Of a stretch of DNA of 64,000 bases, positions 56,559 through 64,000 are shown piece by piece. Position numbers and translations under genes: made by a program. The stretch's first letter is position 1, and each line of letters starts with the position of its first letter. The stretch spans positions 679,662-743,661 of the forward strand of contig KZ627156.1 in assembly GCA_002917775.1 (NCBI GenBank). Reading direction: 5' to 3'. The notes below the pieces were generated by a model. The model made no database searches and was not told the DNA's origin. It worked only from the letters and a program-made list of their open reading frames with translations. The stretch comes from Glaciozyma antarctica PI12 (taxonomy: Eukaryota > Basidiomycota > Microbotryomycetes > Kriegeriales > Camptobasidiaceae).

Positions 56559-56900
56559 CTACTCAAAGTCGAGTTGGTTGGATGGGGCACGAGGGAGTCG
56601 CTCGACCGGGCCAAGTCTGTAAATTTAAATTTCACTTTGTTATCCCTTCTTAAGTCCACCAGAAATTAATTAAATTTCGGTCATTGCACCTTCGCGCCGC
56701 AGCTCGCGACTGACTTCGCCTCTTGACTCTTCGCCCTGTTCTTCGCCCTTTGACTCTCGCACCACCTCTCCAAGCTCCACTCTCCTCCAGCTCAGCACCT
56801 CCGCCCCAGCAGCACTCCACTACAGCTCGAGTCCATCGTTAACCCCGAAGTCACCAACACCGACCACGTTCTCCCCCAACAGCTGCGACCACCTCTCCTC
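56559..56900. promoter_or_regulatory. Divergent promoter with an AT-rich block (FAS1 gene / family member B)
   Basis: 342 bp between divergent starts. The stretch 56617-56690 (AAATTTAAATTTCAC, AATTAATTAAATTTC) is the most AT-rich piece of the window, containing near-palindromic TTAATTAA and AAATTTAAATTT. It is a likely nucleosome-free promoter core. No gene is visible. Confidence 0.5.
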
Positions 56901-57651
56901 ATGGGATACCCCTTCGCCTCGTCCTTCCCAAGCACCAAAGCAACCTCCCAGTTCACTTCCCTTCCTTCCCTCGCCACCCTCACCTCCTGTACGTTCACAC
57001 CTTCTCAAAACGACCCCTGATAACCAGCTGACCCCACGTTCCTCAGTCTTCCTCCAAAACGTGTCGAGCATGAAGAGCTCGTCGTCGCCCGCTCCTTCCG
57101 AAGACGAACTCTACGACACCTCATTCCTGATGGACGACCTCCCGCCCTTCTCGTCGTCATCCGACAGGCGAGGGTCGTATTCGAGCTCCTCTTCCTCGGA
57201 GGACGGTCTCGCCACTCCACCTCCGTTCAAGCCGACCGACGCGGCGCCCAACCCCTCGCACCAAAAGCAGCTTCAGGCCGCACAACCCTCCGAGCACGAC
57301 CTAGACGACTGGGCTCCAGAACTCCTCGTCCTACCCCCTTCCCGCCTTCCCACCCACCCTCCTCCCTCGCAACCTCTCCCTCCACTCCCCACCACGACCT
57401 CGCGGCCCAAGCCTCGCTCCAAGTCCAAGGTATCTGCGAACCGCCCGTCGCGCGAGGAGGAGGAAAGTCGTCGTGGACGGTCTCGCTGGCCGAGGCTACT
57501 CTGGAGGAGCGAGGTGGACCCTACGTCGTTGGAGGTGTTGGAAAAGTATCATGAGCGGGCGGTTGGGGGTCCGTTGCCGGTGTTGGAGAGGGACAGGGGG
57601 GAGAGGGGAGTGAAGGAGTGGAGCGATAGGATGGAGAGGGCGGGGTTGTAG
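56901..57651 (+). CDS. Unknown protein, family member B: shares a C-terminal module with the gene at 44300
   Basis: Two exons: 56901-56988 (MGYPFASSFPSTKATSQF) and 57047-57651, joined T|TC in frame across a 58-nt intron with GTACGT donor and CTGAC branch. The product is 230 residues: Ser-rich acidic head (SEDELYDTSFLMDDLPPF), Ser/Pro linker (RLPTHPPPSQPLPPLP), basic stretch (SRPKPRSKSKV), then a 60-residue C-terminal module RRGRSRWPRLLWRSEVD, LEVLEKYHER, PLPVLE, EWSDRMERAGL ending at the stop. The module aligns over its full length with member A (by eye about 45% identical), and total lengths (230 and 235) agree. Function unknown. Its sister has no intron where this one does. Confidence 0.75.
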
Positions 57652-59317
57652 GCGAGCGAGCGACCGGGGGAGGGAGGGTGTGTGAGATCGTTTCGTTGGA
57701 GGAGAGCTTTGGCAGTACCCCTTGTAGATTCATCAGCAGGTGTAGCAAAATACGAACACCTCTTCCTCAGGATCCTCGCGGCGTGTGCTCTCTCCTGCCT
57801 GCTCTCTCTGCTCTTCCTCTTCGCTCTCCCTCCCCACTTGGCCTACTCTCGCTTTGACGTACTCCACTCGCTTCGACCCTCTCCCTACTCCTTCTTGTGC
57901 GAAGAAACCACGCGCCCAGGGTCCCTCCTCTCGTCTCCTCTATTCGAGGGTGGACCCTCTCGCATTGATCCCTCCGAAGCTTCTGCACGCGTCCGCGGAA
58001 GTCTCCTACGGTTCTTTCGGTTGCATCTCGGTGTTGTCGAGATCCGTCGAGGTGACGCCGCTGCGACTGGTCGCATCGGTTGCTGCTGGACGGGGTGGTC
58101 CGGTCGGAGTGGCTTGTTCATTTGAGAGTGCCCCTGGAGAGCCCGTGTTGAGGGAGTTGAAACTGTTTGGTGGGCTGAGATTTTGGGAACGAAGGAGAAG
58201 GCGACGGGAGAGCAGCGAGGAGCGAGCAAGGCGTGAGCGAGATGAGGTACTGCCAAACCTCGAGTCTTTCCTTCTCTCGACCAATACTTGTTCCAGTGCC
58301 GATTCTTCTGAGAGAAACTTGTCCCGGGTTTCCCAGCCTGAACACGAGCGCAAGCCAGCGCGCGGGATCGCGACGTTGAGAGCGACGTTGGGCGCTCTCG
58401 CTCCCTTCTCTCAACGATCGCTAGAGTAGGGGACGACAAAGCCAAAGCTGTGGAGAGGCGAGGGACTCCTTTACCGAGTCCTGCGATACTTGACAAGATA
58501 TTCTGGGCCTGGGTGATGGAAGAACAGGGGTACAGCCGCTGAAGCGAGATTTGACCTTTCTTGCGAAACTCGCCCAGCTCTTCTTTGAAGGTCCTTGTCG
58601 AGTTCACCTTTCTCTAAAGCGCTTGTGTGGTCTTCAGTTGTTAAGCTGGCCACGGAATGTGTCCCACAGAGAACAGAGGTAGGTGAGCACGTCGAGGAGC
58701 CGACTTCGCGACCGTCTTCGTTCCCGTCTCCTCTCCGACTGACTATGGAGCAAGGGCTCGCATTAATACTGGGACGCAGTACTATACTATCCAGCAACAC
58801 CTCACACACCGCATCTCCCCCCAGCCCTTGTCCAAACCAAGCACGACAACGCAAAACGCTCTCGCTGCCTTGAAGCTGCCCTTCACCTCCCTCTCCTCAT
58901 ATCCCTGAATGCTCACATCATCAGTCGAGCTCCCCCGTTCACACAGCGCAGTTAGGCAGGTCGAATCCTCCTCCTCCGAGCACAGCTTTCGCACTTCGCC
59001 TTCTCCTTCGCATCCCTCCTCCTGCTTCACTTCCTTCTCGCTCACTCGCAGTCGCCACTCCTTCCGCGCTATTCTCGGTGTGTTGAACAGCAAATACCCG
59101 CCGTAGCAACGGCGGCACGGCACTCAGTCGACCGCAGGCTGGTACCGCGCTCCGAGTGGACCCTGCTCTCTCCTCTCGCTGCTCATCTCCGCGCGAAGGG
59201 GAAAAAGAATGCACTGCTATTCGATGGTACAACCACACGTCGTACCCCAAAACTCAACAAACAACCTCCCAAGCCGCCTCACGCCACGAAACGCCCGCCC
59301 CCTCGGCCACGCACTCG
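57652..59317. other. 1.67-kb stretch without a supported gene
   Basis: Open frames exist on both strands but none has domain features or consistent splice joins. One plus frame (57785-58429) ends in an Arg-rich ESSEERARRERDEVLP helix. One minus frame near 58500-58607 reads TFKEELGEFRKKGQISLQRL. Either may be a decayed gene. A non-coding transcript is possible. Base composition is less GC-biased at third positions than in the neighbouring genes. Confidence 0.4.
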
Positions 59318-60237
59318 CTAACTCGAGCGGCCCCTCAGCTCCTCGTTCTCCTCCTCAAGATCCCTGCACGATCGCAATTATCAGCTGTCGCCCCTCCCAC
59401 GCAAGCAAGCACGAACTCACCTAACCCTCTCCCTCAACGCGGCAATCTCCCCCTTGGCCTTCTCGAGCGCAGTCTTGACCACCTCCTTCCCCTTCCTCTC
59501 CCCGACCAACTGCCTCTCCGTCCTCACCGCCACCTTCTGCGCCTCCCACATCGCCTCCACCGCCGCAGCGATAGCGCTCGAAAGGTCTGTTCCGCCGGGC
59601 GTCGTCGGAGAGCCGTGCGAAGTGGAGGGCGTGGCGAAGGCTTTTGGGGCGGAGAAGAGGTTGGCTTGAAGCTTGTGGAAGGGGGAGTCGGGATCGGCAT
59701 GGATGGATTCGAATTCGGAGCGAGGGGGAGTCGAGGGCTTCGCATTTCCGGGCTCCGAGAACGTGTGAGCCTTGTTGCGCTTCGTAGGCGAGACGAGGGG
59801 CGTCTGGAGGCCCGAGTCGTCGATCTCCTCGTCGTCGCTTTCCGTTAGGTCGATCGAGCGCTTCTGGGACTTGGAGGAGCCCCATGGCGCCACCTTGCGC
59901 TGGGGAGTCGAGGGTGGGGCGCGCTGCGTCGTCCTGCCACACTGTGGGGGCAAGGTCAGCTCGTCTCAGAGAGCAATGGGGAGGCCGTGCACGTACTGAA
60001 GAAGCTACACTTCTTCTTGTCGTCGCTCCGGTCACACTTGTAGAAGTGTCTCCCGACGTTCGGCCCTTCCTTCTTTACCGTGAGGAAGATCGCAGGCTTG
60101 CGGCAGTTGCAAAGGACCTTGATGGCGAGCTGTCAGCGGCGATCCACGGGCAAGGAAAGAAGGCGACTCACCTCTCCATCTGGGCCAAAGTTCTTCTGAG
60201 CAGTCTGGGAGCCGCGCTGAGTGTACGAATGGGACAT
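59318..60237 (-). CDS. GRF-type zinc-finger protein with coiled-coil tail
   Basis: The N-terminus MSHSYTQRGSQTAQKNFGPD leads into one zf-GRF: VLCNCRKPAIFLTVKKEGPN, GRHFYKCDRSDDKKKCSFF and MW, with the four zinc ligands C-x-C, C and C and the GR-x-FY-x-C core. GRF fingers bind single-stranded nucleic acid in repair and topoisomerase-linked proteins (NEIL3, APE2, TOP3A). A Ser/Pro/Thr linker with QKRSIDLTESDDEEIDDSG (SIDLTES resembles a SUMO-interacting motif) and a basic PTKRNK follows, then a coil (AAVEAMWEAQKVAVRTERQL) continuing across a last intron into DLEEENEELRGRSS at 59318. The frame slips by one base just after MWQDDAA (about 59920-59945), next to a CCCC run. The rest is intact. A DNA-repair role is inferred only from the finger. 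Confidence 0.82.
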
Positions 60238-60481
60238 CGGGGGCGAGGCGATAGAGGGTTGGCGGTCAGGGGTTGGCGGTCAGGGGTTGGCGAAGGGAGG
60301 CCGGGTCGATGGGGAGCAAGTGGCTGGGCGACGGCAGGTGGCAGCGGGGCAACCAAATAGGCTCCTCCAAAGCAAGAGGAGAAGTTGAGTTGAAAGCGGG
60401 GGTGTGGCCGGCGGAAGAGAGGTGACTCGCTCACGCGCCCTTGCCCTTCGACCACTCCCTCGCCCGCTCAAATCAGACGCC

Positions 60482-63194
60482 ATGCCACCCCGTCTAAACA
60501 AGCGCCAACTACGTGAACAAGAGGAGCTTGCCGAGCTCGAAGCCTACAGAGCAGCTGCCGCGCCGCCTTCCGACTCCGAAGACGACGAGGAGGATGCTGC
60601 GCCGACAACCGGTCGTGGAGGAGCTAAGCAGGAGCTAAGCAGTGCCTTTGGAGCTGTGCGTTATTCTATCTGCGAGGGAAGGAGAAGGTAGCTGACAGCG
60701 CCGGTCTAGTTGCATCTTGGGGAGCATGAGGAGGATAGCGACGAGGAGGCGGTAGCGACCTGACGGTCGTGGCCAAGGTGGGTAGGCTCCCCTACGCTCA
60801 GAGCACAGCTCACTCTCCCTTGCCAGTCTCAGAAATCGAAGAAGAAGAAGAAGAAGCCCAAGGGAGTCGACTCTGCCATCGCCACTCCCTCCTCTCTCCC
60901 CAGCACACCGTCGTCCAAGAAGTCCAAGGCGCAAGGAACGGATTATCCTCGAGTGGATCCGGAGATGGATGAGATTGATCGGGCACTGGCGGAGTTGGCA
61001 GCGAAGGCAGGACCGGGTGCGGAGGGAGGAGCTGCTTCGGCGACCCAGGGACCTAGCACGCGACTGGAGCCCAAGTGGCAGGCGGTCAAGGACGTTTATG
61101 CGTTCGATCCCAAGTTCCTCGACGCGGACGCGGAGCTACGGCGAATGTTCGGAAGCAAGGTCGTGAGTTGCTCTGCTGCTCGCTACCGTTCTCCCCTCCC
61201 TGCTGACCACATTCTCACCGCCTACAGATCAGTGCAACTCCCAACGCTCCTCGATCAGGTCATCACGCACGATTCGCCAACAACCCTCATCATTCGACCT
61301 CCATTCGCCGCACCGCATCCTACCTCGCCTCTCCCGAACCTGGGTGGCACCCTCCTGGCGGCGTCCTCTCCGTCACGCGCTACGCTGGAGCCGAGTCACG
61401 ATCTGATGCTGGAGATTGGTGGACGTATCAGCATTCGCGCCAGTACCGAGAGGCGCAGCTTGGGGTGAGCTGATGTCGGTGTCCTCGCTCGTGCGCTTGT
61501 TGCTAATTCTTCGCTGCCAGTTCCTCGAAGTACTTCAGCAGGCTGATGGTAACCGGCTATACAACGTGCTTGAGGGGAACCCTTACCACATCGACACGCT
61601 CATGCAGCTCAGCGAAATGATGGTCCAGCAAGGCGATCTCGGTGCGCCCGCTCCTCGTGCTGCACCTTCGTGCAATAGTACTGACGATGACCTCGCTTCG
61701 CAACAGGCGCCTCGTCTACCCACCTTTCCAAAGCCCTTTACGCCCTCTCAGCTCCCCTCCCTCCCTCCTTCCCCTCTGGATCCTTCCGCCTTCCGTACTC
61801 GCAAATCGAGAATCGCGCTTTCTTCCTCGGCGTCGCTCGAAAGGTCTCGATTCTCGTCAAACGCGGGACATGGCGAACGGCGTGCGAATGGTCGAAGATT
61901 GCGCTCGGAGTCGGTGGAGGAGCGGATCCTGTAGGGATGCTTGTGTTGTGCGTTCTCCCTCTCGCTCGTTCTGAACTGATAATGCTGACGGCACCATTCG
62001 CAGCATCGACTTTCTCGCACCGAAGGCGAAGCAGAACAGCTGGTTCCTCTCGATGCTCGACGCTCTTTCAACTGCATACCCCGACATGCGGATCGAGAGC
62101 TATCCCGGGCTCGCTTACGCAAAGGCCCTGTGCCTGCGAGGGCTGCGAGGGCTAGGCATTGGAGGTGAGTTCAGCCACTGGAGTATCCTGCGCTTGTACT
62201 GACTTGACTCGCTCTAGGACGACACGAAGAGCACAGCAGCCCTGCGGAGTGCCATCTTGCGCTTCCCGATGGTCGTGCCCCTTCTCTTCGCCTCGCTGGG
62301 CGGCAACGTCCCTCCCAAGCTCCTTAGCCATCGTCGGGCTCAGCTCGAAGGCAGCTTCAGGTACATTCTCCTCTTCTCTCACCTGAACGCCTGCTAAAAG
62401 TACCTTTCTCCCGCCGCAGCACTCAACCGTCGTACCTCCTCGAACTCTTCTCCCAACTCTACGTCGTCCGCTCGGCGCCGCTATGGAAGGAACCTCCCAT
62501 CTTCGCCTGGCTCCAGAAGACCGTCGTAGCCGCTGCACCCTCTCTGGACGACAGCTCGCTCGAGGACGTCCGAACTGGCGAGCGTCTCTGGGCTCACGGT
62601 CCCTGGCCCGCAGGCCTCGCTCCCTCCGGCGTGATCCGCGCCGCCTACATCTCCGGTTCGTCTCTCTCCCCCTCTCTCACGAGCTAAGCTCACGTCCTCT
62701 TCATAGAAATTCCCTCGGTCCGCCCTTACCTCCCTCCCTCGACCCTCTCGGGCACTTCCTACTCGTACGATCCCCTCCCCCCACCCCCTCCAGCAACATT
62801 CTACAACGACGCCTACTTCGCTCCGCTGTACTCGAACGGCGGCTCTCGACACGCTGGCGCGCGCGGCGTTCGCGCACAGCAGGTGCCGGACGCAGGTGCC
62901 GCAGCGATGGTGCGGAACCAGCTTGCTGCGCTGTTGGGGTTCGGGAACGGTGGAGCGCAGGTGGAGCTTAATCCTGAATTGAGGGAGGAGTTGATGGCGG
63001 AGTTGGAGGCGATGACGAGGGAGGCGAGAGGGGATGGTCCGCCTGGAGGATTCCCTGGGGGAGGGGAGGATTCGGAAGGGGAGTATGAGGATGGAGAGGA
63101 AGGGGAGGAGCCGACGGCGCGGGAGGCGCAGAACTTTTTGGGGAGATTGGCGGCGTTGATGCGGGGTGGAGGGGGAGCGCAGGCTGAGGGGTAG
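60482..63194 (+). CDS. RQC1: TCF25/RQC1-family protein (ribosome quality control)
   Basis: Rqc1/TCF25 works with Ltn1 and Cdc48 in the ribosome quality control complex on stalled 60S subunits. The N-terminus (MPPRLNKRQLREQEELAELE) is charged, then acidic and Lys-rich (KSKKKKKKPKG; intron 60760-60834 joins EEA to SQKSKK in frame). The diagnostic middle reads NRLYNVLEGNPYHIDTLMQL, SEMMVQQGDLGASSTHLSKA, LYALSAPLPPSFPSGSFRLP, NRAFFLAVARKVSILVKRG and DPVGMLVLIDFLAPKAKQNS, then AYPDMRIESYPGLAYAKALC. The C-terminus is Ser/Pro-rich then acidic (SEGEYEDGEEGEEPTAREAQ) with a leucine-rich end (FLGRLAALMRGGGG). Around eight introns. All family blocks are intact. Confidence 0.9.
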
Positions 63195-63275
63195 ACATTA
63201 ACGAGCGATTGGTTTCGTACCGACAACACTAAAACGATGATACAAATCTGCTGGGCCTGCTGCTGCTCTACGCCT

Positions 63276-64000
63276 CTAATCCGTCAAGACCACCGAGACC
63301 CAATGATCCAGCTCCTCCTTCGTCCTTCCTCCCTCCCTCCCTCTCTCACTTCGTCTCCGCAAGCTCTCCCACCAGCTCCGCAAGACACTCCTCGTCTTCC
63401 TCTGCGCCTCCGCCTCCACGCGTCGCTCGATGGGACCGAATGGGTCGCCGTACATTCCGGAATAGCGCCCGCCGCCTAGCCAGCGGGTGGGGATGACCAT
63501 TGAGACGGGACGGACGCGGTAGGGTCGCTCGCGAGGAGTTCCAGGTGCGGGGAGGTGGGCTGCGTAGTGCGGAGTCAGTGTATGGGGCTTGAGAAGCACC
63601 GAAGGGACGAACCGAGGTCGTGGGTGAAGAGAGTCGTATCCGACGTGCGCGAGTGGACGGTGGAGAGGGGAGTGTGGGCGTACATAGAATGCCGACGAAA
63701 GGGAAGGTGTTGAGCGGTTGGGGGTGGGCGATCGTATGCTGCTGTGAGGAGGGAGGAGGCGAGGAACTGGAGTGGAGAGGTCTCGGGACTGGGGTAGTCG
63801 TGTCGGATCCACTCTTCCTCTCCATCTTCGTCGTAAAGCAACAACTCCTCCTCGCTTTCGTCGTCGCTGCCGTCCTGCGAGTCCTCCTCAAACAATCCTG
63901 CGCCTCCATCGTCCTTTACAAAGCGCGACGGAAGGAGGTTGCGCTGTCGCGATGCTGGTCGAAAGCCTGACGAAGGCGGGGTTGGACAAGTTTCGATGAG
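63276..64000 (-). CDS. Unknown protein, C-terminal part (runs off the right edge)
   Basis: One frame is open from the right edge down to 63613 (TCPTPPSSGFRPASRQRNLL; ESEEELLLYDEDGEEEWIRH; FLASSLLTAAYDRPPPTAQH), then an intron (donor GTTCGT near 63612, acceptor CGCAG near 63560) joins THDL to AHLPAPGTPRERPYRVRPVS. The end reads PTRWLGGGRYSGMYGDPFG, RVEAEAQRKTRSVLRSWWES and ELDHWVSVVLTD, TAG at 63276. Acidic linker and an Arg-rich helix are visible; I do not recognise a family. Its stop lies 81 bp from the convergent RQC1 stop. Confidence 0.65.

Noticed and set aside
60740-60840. Apparent frameshift in RQC1 between the acidic head and the Lys-rich segment
   Set aside because: Taking the intron as 60760-60834 (donor GTAGCG, acceptor CCAG) joins EEA to SQKSKK in frame, so no lesion is needed.
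1-64000. tRNA, rRNA, CRISPR, transposon or virus-like sequences
   Set aside because: No cloverleaf with a T-arm consensus, repeat-spacer array, terminal repeats, transposase, reverse transcriptase or capsid-like frame was seen by eye on either strand. A covariance-model scan could still reveal small RNAs.

Overview
The window looks like nuclear DNA of a GC-rich basidiomycete yeast, most likely a Pucciniomycotina red yeast of the Rhodotorula/Rhodosporidium/Sporobolomyces type. This is inferred from the very dense short introns (about 45-80 nt), GTACGT/GTGCGT/GTGAGT donors, CTGAC or CTAAC branch points 10-20 nt before a CAG or TAG acceptor, high GC content, tight gene packing and wholly fungal gene content. 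No virus-like element, transposon, tRNA, rRNA or CRISPR array was found. Coordinates of single-exon ends are exact; internal exon structures were assigned by eye.

Layout. 1-3.0 kb: the middle of an SMC6 gene (minus strand, running off the left edge) abuts a headless, broken F-box gene (plus strand). 3.3-9.6 kb: a full-length ABCC multidrug transporter. 9.8-19.4 kb: a membrane protein of unknown function, an aldo-keto reductase, an SH3 protein, a manganese/iron-type CDF transporter, a Rossmann-fold protein and a 2-oxoglutarate oxygenase. 19.5-31.7 kb: a large nuclear coiled-coil protein, the ribosome-biogenesis factor SDA1, an unknown protein, TIM8 and a leucine-rich-repeat protein. 31.8-44.1 kb: a membrane protein with an EGF-like module, a WWM1-like WW protein, ELP4, a PTM1/GPR107-type seven-TM protein and an MFS transporter. 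44.3-52.3 kb: an unknown protein (family member A), a U1A/U2B''-type snRNP protein, a ketopantoate reductase-like protein, Rab GDI and mitochondrial ribosomal protein uL1m. 52.8-64 kb: an LRR-type fragment, a fasciclin (FAS1) surface protein, a second unknown protein (family member B), a GRF zinc-finger protein, TCF25/RQC1 and a partial unknown gene.

Most genes are unrelated housekeeping functions (rRNA and ribosome maturation, Elongator, spliceosome, Rab recycling, mitochondrial import and translation, ribosome quality control), so this is ordinary chromosomal arm sequence, not a pathway cluster.

The points that stand out are: (1) two unlinked-looking small genes, 12 kb apart, sharing an unrecognised roughly 60-residue C-terminal module; (2) several otherwise intact conserved genes put out of frame by exact short tandem duplications (4, 5, 7 and 8 bp, plus an imperfect 10 bp one); (3) extreme exon structures: a start codon split by an intron in SDA1, a 2-nt exon in the CDF transporter, and 11-nt and 18-nt exons elsewhere; (4) the SMC6/F-box junction, which is either a rearrangement breakpoint or an assembly chimera.
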